This document shows, piece by piece, positions 55,101 through 64,000 of a DNA stretch of 64,000 bases (positions within the stretch are counted from its first letter, which is position 1; every line of letters starts with the position of its first letter). The stretch covers positions 5,731,309 through 5,795,308 of the forward strand of contig OU744446.1 of assembly GCA_916610825.1 (NCBI GenBank), read 5' to 3'. Under the pieces are notes generated by a model. It did no database searches. It worked only from the letters and a program-made list of their open reading frames with translations, and was not told the DNA's origin. Position numbers and translations under genes: made by a program. The DNA is from Haliclystus octoradiatus (taxonomy: Eukaryota; Cnidaria; Staurozoa; Stauromedusae; Haliclystidae).

Positions 55101-58100
55101 AGCGAATTAAAAAGCCTTCAGGCTACATCTCTAGTTGTCCCATCCGGGGGATGGTAACAACATGCCGGGACTCCTTCGAGATGAAAACGATTATGGTAAG
55201 AATATATAGTATAATACTTAAGAGAATGGTATTGTATGTCATTGTGCTGAGCATATTAGACAACTATAAAATTTCGACTAAACTCGAAAGAAAACAATGG
55301 TTTAATAACGCTCAATGTTTACATGAGAAGCATTTTAGTTTTGTCATATTGTAATATTCAACCCTTCAAAATCTATCGATTATAACGTTTTTAACCAGTA
55401 AATATAATAAACATTTTGGTTAGTGCTTATATAGGCTATGGTTTGTATATATATATATATTTCTGTGTAGTTCTAGGATTTTCCTTTCTGTTGTTTATAT
55501 TCTCCTCTGTAACTGCAAAGGACTTATAAAGGAACTCAAGTTTCGAAATTCGATAATTTCCTGTAATAGCTTATTCCTTATATTGAATAAAACAGTAAGC
55601 TAGTAACTATATAGGTTGATAAGAAAAGTACTTCCAAATTGGTTATTAAAGTACAGCTATAAATTATAACCTTAAATCTTAAATTATAATTTCCAAGATA
55701 AATCAATTTTCCGCCATGGTCTGTTGGATACTGATATGAGATTATCGTTCCACATTCGCTCGACATTTTGATTTTATACTGAGCCCGATATCGAGAATCA
55801 TCAGTATTGAGCCTGATATCGAGATTCATCAGCATTATTCTCGATGGTAATTCATGATGATTTCCCCAGTAGGGATTTTGAGAATTATCTCTTGATTAGA
55901 AGGTACAAGGCTCTGAAGATGGCACCCGTTTGAGTTTGTTTTAGATCTATATCGTGCATGCTTTATCCTTCATTTATTTAACATTGATTCATTTTATAAT
56001 TATTTGCAATTTATTTTATTCGGTGTACACTTCTACTGATTGCTGTTTGATGTACTCTATTCATTACTGATTCCAGACGTGATAACCAAAGCATTTGTTA
56101 TGAAACCTATTGAAATTGATCTGTAATAACAGTATAACGTTGTGTCTGGAATTAATAATGGAAGTTTATCATAATTGCTTTCAGCAAATAGAGCCACTTC
56201 TCTATAGAAATAAAGAGTTTTGTGGGCACCTTTGTCAGGTCGATACCGTCTCAATTACTTTTTTGATTGAACTGCGTTGAAATCCCAGCCAATGACCCGG
56301 GGGGTAACTTCCATACTTTGGGTATACGGGGACGTTCAAATATTAAAGGGTAATTTTTTTTTGAGGTATCCTTTTGACACCTTTGCAAGTTTTTCATGAT
56401 GCAAAGCAAATTTTGCCTATGAAATTTTTTTTTCATCTTTTTTGATTGAATCTGCTATTCTTAAAATTATATCTGGGGTATCTTTTTCATTATGTGAAAA
56501 AATTTTATGATCATTCTGCCAAAGTTCCATTTAAACAACCCCGTCGAAGCGCAATTGAAGTTACCCCCCCCCCGGGGCCAATGAACTTCGAATAAATCGA
56601 ATAATTGCATGCATATTATATCAATAACACTCTTCTATTATAGAAATGTATAAAATTGAGTTGAACCTAGATTTGATCTTAGTTTATTACGATCAAACTC
56701 AACTATGTTTTCTTGATTTTGCTCAAAAAGAGTTTCAGTGTTCTTAGAAACTAAAGAATCTCTTATGCCATCTATTTGTCTATGCTACATTCTCATACAT
56801 GTAAGGCGTAAGAGGGACGGCACATTCCTATAATGTGACTGTCTATACTATACTACTACTATTCTCATACATCACATAATAAGATATTCCTTTTCTTACA
56901 ACAGTATACTAACAATATTTCCCTGTTTTCTTAACAGCTGTACAAAAAGGTCGCATTCCTAAATCCCCATTGGAAGGATCAATGGTTGATCAATTTGGTG
57001 TCTTGAATTCGTCGTTTAATAATAATTCCTACAACAATGGAATACAAAACAACCATCCATCGATTGTGTCAGCGTATACAAATCTTCTTCTTAGAGCTGA
57101 TTCTATGACTAGATTTCAACAGCCACCTTCTATGCAATTTGGCGTACCAAATCCTGATCATGTCTATGAAATCGCCGCGAGATTATTATTTAATGCCGTG
57201 GAATGGGCCCGTAACGTACCTTTTTTCTCGGCATTACCTGCAACAGATCAAGTCGCTTTATTACGAGCATGTTGGAGTGAATTATTTACGCTTAGCACGG
57301 CTCAACATTGCAGTACTTTTCAGCTCAATCCAAGGTCACTGGCACCTATGAATGGTAACCATGGAAGCGAAACAGGAAATGGAAATAACATGATGAATGG
57401 TGGCAAAAGATCCCCGGATGAATCATCTGGAAATATGAATAATCAAGATAGTCTGAAGTTATTTGAAGATCTTATTGATAAATTTAAAAGTCTTCAAACA
57501 GATGCTGCGGAATACTCTTGCCTCAAAGCCTTAGTATTATTCAATCCAGGTACTGCAACATCCCCAATTCAATTAACCTGTATATGTTATAGAATAAATG
57601 TAGGCAGTATTATCATATATACAAATAGATAAAGGCTTGCTTTAATATCATCCAACTCTTTCTTATAATATGCCAAATCAGACTTTGACAAAAACTAATA
57701 TTTCCTGGATATCCTTCAATATGAAAGATATTCGTCAATCATGAAGCTAACATTTGCAAGCAATTGGCGAGCAGTTTCAATGAGCAATAGCGTTTCTCCC
57801 GCACGAGAGGCACGTAAAGAGAACATGGGAAAGAATCAGAAAATCTCGAGCAACCGCGACGAGTGATGCTTTTGCCTCTCAGTTGCTCTTCTCTTGAAGA
57901 ACCTCGAATGCGCTATATAAATTTATGGCTATATCTATAGAATTATTCGCAGATTGGTTTCTAAAATGTCTAGAAGATTGTACATGACTTTCTAAGTTCT
58001 AGCGGATTAGTTAATGGTTTTCAAAAATTCCTGATCCAGCAAATTCGAAATTTTCACTCGTGATGTCAGATTGAAATTAAAAGATCGATTACCTTTATTG

Positions 58101-59372
58101 CGCGCTCAATTTCGACTTGGTTTTGTGTTGTGTTGTTATGGTTGTTAGTGTGATTTACTGTCATAGCTCCAACTCAATCAGATTGATGGAATAAATTTCA
58201 ATTTCGTTATGATATACTGTTCACTAGCCAATGATTGTACATATAGACAATCCGAAACGGTGTAGACAATATTGCTTAGTAAACTTACGAGGGCAAACTT
58301 ATCAAGAAAAGAAACGAAAGGGAGGAAGAGAGCTCAATTGCTCTAACTTAAAAGTGTTCCCATTTTCTGTCCCCTAACCCTATATATTTTTGTAATAGAA
58401 AAGCAGCCGCGATAATGCAAAAATAAATATAAGACATCTTATTTGCACAATTAAACACAATTTATCAATAATTTCTAATAATTCAATTATATCCTTGTTT
58501 GTTTAGATACACCAGGAATCAGCAATACTCAACTAATCGAAAACCTCCAAGAAAAAGCGCAAGCCGCATTAGAAGAATATTTGGGTCAGCAACATGCAAA
58601 CCAAACAAATCGATTTGGCAAATTATTACTACGATTACCAGCATTAAGATTGATTCGTCCAAGCACAATTGAATCATTATTCTTTTTACGTATGATTGGT
58701 AGTTATAGTATTGATATGTTAATCAACAGTATGTTATTTTCTAATGGAAGTAACCCTACAACTGGTATGCCACCATATAATTATAATGGTAATAGTGGAA
58801 ATACAACAAATGGTTCAAATACAATGAATGGTAATAATCAACAAAATGGCAATACCAATGGATGTAATTATGGTATGCCAAGTAATGGTGGTATACCATC
58901 AAGTAATGGTAATAACTTAGGAGGTCATACCAATAATAATGGTATGACAAATCAATCAGTTAACGGTATGAACTTTGGTGGTGGTGGTAATGCTGGTAAT
59001 TTGGGAATGAATGGGATGGGAAGTAATATGCCAACGGTTAATAATAATATGAATAGCTATGGAAATAGTACTTCAAATATTTCAGCAAGTATGAATGGAA
59101 GCACACCAAATATTAATCATAGTATTCCAATGCAGTTTCAACAAGGTTTAGGAACCTTACCGAATGGAGGTCTTGGTCTTGGAAGTCAATTTAGTAACAG
59201 TAGTATGATGTCAATGGGTATGCTGAGCTCAAATGGTATATTTGGAGGCGGATTATCACGTAGTCCAAGTAGCACAGGCTCAGATAGTGAACATGGTCAT
59301 GTTATAATGCATGATCGACATGCATCAAACGTTAATGGAAGACAAGGTCTGAATGGTAGCCCACCAAGATAA
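45835..59372 (+). CDS. NR2F: COUP-TF (NR2F) orphan nuclear receptor, whole gene span
   Basis: Three exons, 45835-46123, 56938-57549 and 58507-59372, join in phase to a 588-residue protein; vertebrate COUP-TFs have about 410-420. Start MATWVSLQ recalls MAMVVSTWR of COUP-TF. The DNA-binding domain ([21 protein letters not shown]-box CEGCKS, D-box with [25 protein letters not shown]) is nearly canonical. The ligand-binding domain follows with [64 protein letters not shown] and [13 protein letters not shown]. Two oddities: about 40 extra residues rich in N, G and S (after LAPMNGN) where helices 5-7 meet, and a tail of about 210 residues dominated by N, G, S and M after helix 11, in place of the short helix 12 end. 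It should act as a DNA-binding, mostly repressive regulator in the nucleus, binding AGGTCA repeats as dimer or with RXR. Confidence 0.95.
47829..47972. mobile_element. Family D-related MITE
   Basis: Ends AAGGCATAAAATTTACCGG and GATGGTCCATTTTATGCCTT are inverted repeats of the same style as the TTAA-target family (AGG.GCAAAAT..ACCGG). The left flank is TTAA; the right is TTAG, so the duplication is decayed or the bounds are one base off. Confidence 0.65.
49068..49150 (-). mobile_element. SINE fragment
   Basis: GCCGTACCATTGTTCTATTT, TCTCTTTTCAC and GTAAATACTCTTTTA follow the SINE order of 36425-36632. Short and diverged. Confidence 0.5.
50471..50777. mobile_element. 8-bp-TSD MITE, family E, copy 2
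   Basis: Starts CCCGGGGGTAACTCC, ends GGAGTTACCCCCCGGGG. Flanks GTTTCAAG and GTTTAAAG match 7 of 8 if the last G is counted in the flank. Interior matches 40081-40389 inverted. Confidence 0.85.
56296..56576. mobile_element. 8-bp-TSD MITE, family E, copy 3 (perfect TSD)
   Basis: Starts CCCGGGGGGTAACTTCC and ends GAAGTTACCCCCCCCCGGG, flanked by identical octamers GCCAATGA (56288-56295 and 56577-56584). Interior diverged from the other two copies, so it may be a subfamily. Confidence 0.9.
56799..56870. repeat. Dispersed repeat, inverse of 15096-15160
   Basis: GTAAGGCGTAAGAGGGACGG, CACATTCCTATAATGTGACT and an ACTACTACT run mirror the sequence at 15096-15160. Confidence 0.65.
56938..57549 (+). 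CDS. NR2F: COUP-TF exon 2 (hinge and first half of ligand-binding domain)
   Basis: CTTAACAG acceptor, GTACTG donor; phase 1 in and out. Encodes [11 protein letters not shown], a hinge with an asparagine run, then helices 1-8 with the insertion described for the gene. Ends LVLFNP where the last codon (Asp) is split. Confidence 0.95.
57740..58230. repeat. Dispersed repeat, homologous to 17170-17640
   Basis: Fills most of COUP-TF intron 2 (57550-58506). Shared blocks in the same order as 17170-17640. Confidence 0.5.
58507..59372 (+). CDS. NR2F: COUP-TF exon 3 (end of ligand-binding domain and long N/G/S tail)
   Basis: TGTTTAG acceptor; enters with AT of the split Asp codon and gives [60 protein letters not shown], then a tail starting SNGSNPTTG. 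The usual helix 12 (FNWPYM) is not clear; MPPYNYN is at most a weak echo. Tail ends [17 protein letters not shown]...NGSPPR. Confidence 0.95.
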
Positions 59373-61520
59373 AAACCACAAAGGTTCATAAGAAACGTAA
59401 TATAAAAATGATTGGGAAAGATCTGAATTAAAATACGGAAACGAGAGGACTTTGAGTGAAATTCGCTGTTAATAATCATCAAGCGAATTTTATTTTCAAT
59501 TTAAATGAATCACAAATATATTTACGAAATATAAATTGCAAATATATATATTATAGATTCTGAATAATGTTTAAAATGCCAATTCGATATATATGCACCA
59601 ACTCGTATAAATATAAATCTATTCTTATAATATAAATTATAAAACTAATGAAATAATGACAACATAATATATCATATACATATATAAATAATTGCAAAAT
59701 ATTTATAACTAATTGTAGAACTCTATATCATTATATATTTAGAGATAAAGAGAGTCAAATCGATAGATTTTCTATATTGACAGTCTACAATAAACAATGT
59801 ATAAAGGCGTGTTGTTCACAAATATTTCATGGAATAATGTTGCTATTATCAATTGAAAGAATACAGTTTAATAAGAAATCATGTTTATATCCTTCTGTTT
59901 TTTTCTACATTTCTTCTACCTCACCGTTACGCCAACGTTATTCTCATTGTATCTTTCAATTTAGCTCGGTGAGATAGAAGAAGTTGTCTGAAAAAATTGT
60001 CCTATATAAAATACATTCTTTCTTTGTGCTGTCAAAGTCAGCATAAATTGTTAAGATCGTTTAGTTTATTATTAAACTGTAGTCTTTCAATAGATTAAAT
60101 GTCTTCGGTTTGTATCATAACTATATTCATGACTTCATACCGTCACCGTTGGTATCAAACTGCGAAGAATGACACCTGACTATAGTGCAAGAATCGTGAA
60201 GAATGTAGATCATATCAAATTAATGTTTAAAAGATAAATGAACACATATATACACCCCGGAGAAGATAGAATTAATGTAAATACACAACTTCAGAAATTA
60301 CTTTGCAGAGCCAAGAAGATGAATAATTGAATTGATTGACAACAAATGGAAACAAGCTTAGCAACGAAAATAAAAATCTATAAACCTAAATATGATCAAT
60401 CTAAATATATAAAAAGTGATAAAATAAATAAATATGAGAGATATTATAATACTAAGAAGTGTTATATTTTATTAATTTATGATTTTGTAACCACGATTTC
60501 AAGAAATGATAATCAACAAATGAAATATATACAGTGTTATAATTAAATATAAATTATAAATATATACAGCATTCTATATAAAATATAGTCTATCTACGGC
60601 AAACAGAAATCGAACAGGAAACATCGACGCCTGGGTCTGAGCCATGACTTGAAAACAGCAATTCTAATGATATATAATTAATTATTTTACTGAGAAAACA
60701 GTGGAAAACGGAACCCCTCACACATGTAGGCATAGAATCTACGGTATCTACCTCAACTCCTTCATCACATGTAACTGCAGTAGGAGCAGAACAAGCTAGA
60801 TTGTCTTAATACAAGACATAATGAGCTCAGACAGGTATGCGAGATTTTATATCTCCTTTTAAGATAATTACGATCGGCGCCCACAAAATGTGAAAGACCT
60901 CGTAAGACAGATCTTGTTTTGAGTAATTTTTTCTTCGAATAAGACATAATTGCTATGCCATTTTTCAGTTTTTGCTGTGACAAACTTTTGCATTTTTAAC
61001 TATAGATGATGTAAAGACGTATCTGCGTGATGGAACGCCAAGCGGTGAATTTCCCGGACTCCGCATTACTAGTATTCCTAGAAATGTGAAAGTCTGTATT
61101 ACGTGTGTTGTGCATGTGTGGTCCAGTTTTCCGCTGCTTTCTCAGTCGGCTTTCAAGAAAGATATTTGAGTTACATATTAGTAGGCCCTGTTTACAAGGA
61201 GGGCGAGTTACCCGGGTAGGTGAGTTACTCGCCTTACTGAGTTAAAATGTGTTGTGTGTTTACAAGGACAACACGAGTAACGCGCCTTGCTAAGGGCCTT
61301 AGAATCACTATTTTTCTGATGGGGTTTCAACAGATTCCACGGACTTCCATTTTTACATTTCATTTTCAGCTTTGCAGAATAAAAGAAAATATATACTGTT
61401 TCAGTTGTTTTAATGGTTTTCATTTTCCATATCAAATCTCAAAAGTTGTCGAATTCAAAGAACACACATATGTCATTAAAATAACCCAGCAAACGCGGGT
61501 GACTCGTTGCTAGTATTATA
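59373..61520 (+). other. COUP-TF 3' flank
   Basis: Very AT-rich for the first 1.2 kb, as expected for a 3' UTR. An AATAAA at 59789-59794 is a first polyadenylation candidate, with others near 60369 and 60423. At about 61190-61510 GGCGAGTTACCCGGGT, GAGTAACGCGCC and CGCGGGTGACTCG form scattered inverted matches, perhaps a decayed DNA element. No gene recognised. Confidence 0.45.
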
Positions 61521-61524
61521 TGTA

Positions 61525-61605
61525 GGAAGTGGATTATCACGCAGTCCAGGATGCACTCTCAGGTAGTACGTGCATGTGATACAGGCTCAGATCGATCTCA
61601 CAGGA
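61525..61605 (+). pseudogene. Partial duplicate of the COUP-TF C-terminal coding sequence
   Basis: GGATTATCACGCAGTCCAGG and, after about 30 extra bases, ACAGGCTCAGAT match 59252-59286 of COUP-TF exon 3 (GGATTATCACGTAGTCCAAG, ACAGGCTCAGAT). Translation GSGLSRSPG parallels GGGLSRSPS and stops soon after. It lies 2.2 kb downstream of the gene in the same orientation. Confidence 0.5.
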
Positions 61606-61879
61606 CAATATCAGGCACTATATAATTGATCTTGACTCTATCAGTAAAATATATAAAGTCAGTTAAGTCAGTGTTGCTCTTTTGAAGGATCTCTTACCAT
61701 TCAACTTCTATTTTCAGATGAGTGGGTGTTTTTGCTACACTAGGATTGTGATGGCGAATGATGTTGTTGTTACTTGATTTGCCAATATTCTAAAACTTGA
61801 CGGGCGAATACAGTGGAAATATAAAGCGCCCATTTATTTACATTAATGATCTCAGGTGTGTGACTGCTGACCAATTCAA

Positions 61880-62020
61880 CATACTTATGAAAAAGTTGAT
61901 TTGAACATCAAGGCACAGCGATACGCCACAATTTTGCATAATTCAATTCCGTCAACTATAACTAAATGTAAGATGGCACGTGTTAATGTTCAGATACAGT
62001 CAAGGCTTGGTTGACCTTAT
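61880..62020 (-). mobile_element. SINE fragment
   Basis: GCGATACGCC, CATAATTCAATTCC and GTCAAGGCTTGGTTGACCTT follow the order of the 5' half of the SINE body at 22870-22995. Diverged. Confidence 0.5.
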
Positions 62021-62166
62021 AGGGGAGCATTGAACCACAATATGTCTGGAGACCTGCCATCTTAGACCATCCCTGATTGACAGAGCTTTTTCACATCGGT
62101 CATGTTGGGATGGATTAACAATACTTCCCGGGGTCATGGTATTTTCAAAATAAACAACCCGGGTTA

Positions 62167-62523
62167 TCAATTTAAAAAAAAATTAATTCTCAAGCTCAAG
62201 GGATTAATGTTGAACCTGTGAAAAAGCTCTGTTGACTCAATCGTATCAATGAATCGTTCTAAAGCATCGCGAGGAATGCTCCAATCAATTATATGTTTTT
62301 CCTCCTCAAACTCCTCCACGAAATCAGAATGGCAGTTTAGAGATGTAGTTGCTCTAAGTAAATGTATACTTTTGTATTTCCCCAAAACTTTATTGATAGT
62401 TATAACTAAAATAGTTATCATGGAACCGTCGCTATTGATTCTCCACAACTTATAGTAAATCCGTATTATTATTCTATATATTATACAAGCTCGTTTTATT
62501 GCCTGGAACGTACAATAAGGCAT
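62167..62523 (-). CDS. Unrecognised open frame, possible exon
   Basis: The segment YYKLWRINSDGSMITILVIT, HLLRATTSLNCHSDFVEEFE and HIIDWSIPRDALERFIDTIE has the composition of a real protein. A CGTTCCAG acceptor (about 62510) and CACAGGTTCAAC near 62215 could bound an exon. I do not recognise the family. It may also be a chance frame. Confidence 0.3.
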   Translation of the reverse strand: MPYCTFQAIKRACIIYRIIIRIYYKLWRINSDGSMITILVITINKVLGKYKSIHLLRATTSLNCHSDFVEEFEEEKHIIDWSIPRDALERFIDTIESTELFHRFNINPLSLRINFFLN

Positions 62524-62822
62524 CTTTCAATTTGAAGTGAAGAACCATATTTTCCAAGAGCGGAATTAACAAAAAAGCTTCACATAATGAGCACCGCCAT
62601 TGAATTGAACTAGGTTTTTCAGGTTGTTTCACCATTTATCATTCGTGCAAACTCAATCTTTATGGAAACTTGTAGCTTCATGAGACGAATTGCGCCAACG
62701 AGGTGTTGTTGACGTATTTCGTCATCTCATCTCTTTACGTCAAATTAGTATGTACAATTAAAAGATATTTATAAATATATACATAATTATTGGACGTCGT
62801 AACAAAAATAGTAACTTTAAGT
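62524..62822. other. 3' untranslated part of the LINE at the right edge, and spacer
   Basis: The first bases left of 62823 should be the LINE 3' UTR; its end is not marked by a clear tail, though TATATACATAATTATT (about 62772-62790) is simple sequence. Confidence 0.3.
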
Positions 62823-64000
62823 TTATTTACATAATTTAACTACATTATTTCTCCAGCCATCACGGTTATTCGCTTTGGTCATGACATTATTTGGTTGTAT
62901 GTACATGGCGCCAAGATCGTTCGTAAATTGTCCAACATAGGTGTTCATAAGAGCGCCTCCCCTTCTCAGTGGTTCGGTCGGTTGATTGTCAGGATTCAGT
63001 GACATAGCCAGAGGACAGGTTGGGCGTCTTAAGGCGTGGCCAATGAGCGAGAGGCGAAGATTACGTATGCGCTTCTGTGCAGCCTTCAATCCCGTCAGAT
63101 TATATAAATCTTTGTTGCTGATAACATTGGGGAATCTGATATCCACTGCATAACGAATAAGAGCTCTGTGGGAGGCATCTACTTGCTCTGCTAGTGTGGT
63201 GCTGAGAGTCCATGCTTCAGAGCTATAAAAGAGCACGCTTTCAATACATGACGTAAAAAGATGTACTTTACATGACATGTCGACATTGGATCCCCATATC
63301 TTCCTGAGTTTAATGGCTGCAGTCCATGCTAAACGTCTTCTATGTTTGAACGATGATTCACTTTTGAGAACTTGGCAGCCAAGGTATTTGTAATCTTTTG
63401 CAACAGGAAGTGGTTGTCCGTTGATTGATTTGATGGTATATTCATCTGATGGAGGTCCAATGTACATAACTTCGGTTTTTGCCTCGTTGATTGACAATCC
63501 AACCTTCCTTGCCTCTGTCTCGAATCGGTGTAGTTGGCGTTCTGCTGATAGGGCATCGTTGCTCATTAATGCACAGTCATCCGCGTAGGCCAAGGCTGGT
63601 AACTTCACAGCTGGTTTCCTGAGGCAGAGACGTCTTCTTAAGGTATAAGCATCTGCTTCCCTTAGTGACATCCGTAACACGTAGTCCATGACCAAGATGA
63701 ATAAATATGGTGCCAAGGTGTCACCCTGTAGAACACCAGAGGTGGTTGTGAACGGGTCAGTATATCCATTTCGAGTCTTTACCGTGGCTTCTGTATTGGT
63801 GTACATTGACATGATTGCTGTTATGATATCTTCTGGTATGCCATAGAACCTCATGATCGTAGGTAATGCACTTCTGGTGATGCTGTCGAATGCTTTCTTG
63901 AAATCAACAAATATTACCACTAGGTCTTTCTTCCTTTTTTGACAGGTTTCAATACAGATCTTTAAGGCAGTAATTTGCTCAGTTGTCCCTCTCTCCATCC
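62823..64000 (-). mobile_element. LINE ORF2 reverse transcriptase, 3' half, open to window edge
   Basis: The open frame runs without a stop from the right edge to TAA at 62823. Reverse transcriptase motifs: VVIFVDFKKAFDSITRSALP (motif A with its aspartate), TTSGVLQGDTLAPYLFILVM (motif B), PALAYADDCALMS (motif C, both aspartates), LSINEAKTEVMY (motif D) and YKYLGCQV (E). The C-terminal part (LFYSSEAWTL, KRIRNLRLSLIGHALRR, DGWRNNVVKLCK) is typical of RTE-like and related LINEs; QGDTLAPYLFI also occurs in NeSL/R2-type enzymes, so the clade is open. No damage is seen in the visible part, unlike the LINE at 1980. The N-terminal and endonuclease parts lie outside the window. Confidence 0.9.

Larger units (their letters stand above)
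46124..56937 (+). other. COUP-TF intron 1 (10.8 kb)
   Basis: Contains a (TA)n microsatellite (46284-46309), a TTAA-related MITE (47829), a SINE fragment (49068), a (GAA)n microsatellite (about 49368-49392), two family E MITEs (50471, 56296) and one dispersed repeat (56799). No exon was found in it. Long first introns of developmental regulators often hold enhancers; nothing here proves that. Confidence 0.6.

Noticed and set aside
58756-58950. Minus-strand tyrosine/histidine-rich frame
   Set aside because: It is the complement of the AAT/GGT-rich codons of the COUP-TF tail.
1-64000. Retroviral, LTR, Polinton or other virus-derived sequence
   Set aside because: No protease, integrase, gag, capsid or envelope motif and no LTR pair was seen; all reverse transcriptase sequence belongs to LINEs, and the GIY-YIG sequence to Penelope-like elements.
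1-64000. CRISPR arrays, operons and bacterial-type signals
   Set aside because: The window is eukaryotic; the regular repeats present are microsatellites, a minisatellite and dispersed transposons.

Overview
The window is nuclear DNA of a metazoan. It is AT-rich, its genes are split by GT-AG introns, and the intergenic and intronic space is full of short inverted-repeat transposons. The gene families (COUP-TF nuclear receptor, GLD-2 cytoplasmic poly(A) polymerase, PTTG1IP, LYSMD3/4, a DUF229 sulfatase-fold protein) are animal families. A divergent COUP-TF, possible splice acceptors just upstream of a start codon and the deuterostome-like repeat content make a marine invertebrate likely, perhaps a tunicate; this assignment is an inference and is weak.

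Layout. 1-6 kb: two MITEs and a decayed CR1/L2-group LINE (about 1980-5822, + strand). 6.5-6.9 kb: first coding exon of a LysM-domain protein (- strand). 8-10.8 kb: two complete non-autonomous DNA transposons with target-site duplications, then a LINE 3' fragment. 11.4-26.5 kb: a GLD-2/TENT2 gene on the + strand, assembled here from 13 phase-compatible exons plus one doubtful exon; its introns hold most of the repeats. 28.8-31.3 kb: PTTG1IP (- strand, two exons). 31.7-35.7 kb: DUF229-family type II membrane protein (- strand, at least two exons). 36-40.4 kb: a 9-bp-TSD MITE, two head-to-head Penelope-like fragments encoding a GIY-YIG domain, and other MITEs. 42.3-43.3 kb: two phase-matched exons of an unrecognised + strand gene. 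45.8-59.4 kb: a COUP-TF (NR2F) gene on the + strand in three exons with introns of 10.8 kb and 1 kb. 62.8-64 kb: a LINE reverse transcriptase (- strand) running off the right edge.

The host genes look like unrelated housekeeping and developmental genes with no operon logic. The repeat fraction is the most informative part. At least eight short element families can be defined from the window itself, with terminal inverted repeats and, in many copies, explicit target-site duplications: a TA-target pogo-like MITE (7 copies), a second TA-target MITE (2), an 8-bp-TSD hAT-type MITE starting CAGGGTCCGACAAA (6), an 8-bp-TSD family starting CCCGGGGGGTAACT (3), a TTAA-target family (2 plus a relative), single 9-bp-TSD and 8-bp-TSD elements, and a tRNA-derived SINE with an 11-bp TSD. 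One GLD-2 intron holds a three-element nest (SINE and hAT MITE both inside one pogo-like MITE), which gives relative ages. I saw no retroviral, LTR or Polinton sequence.
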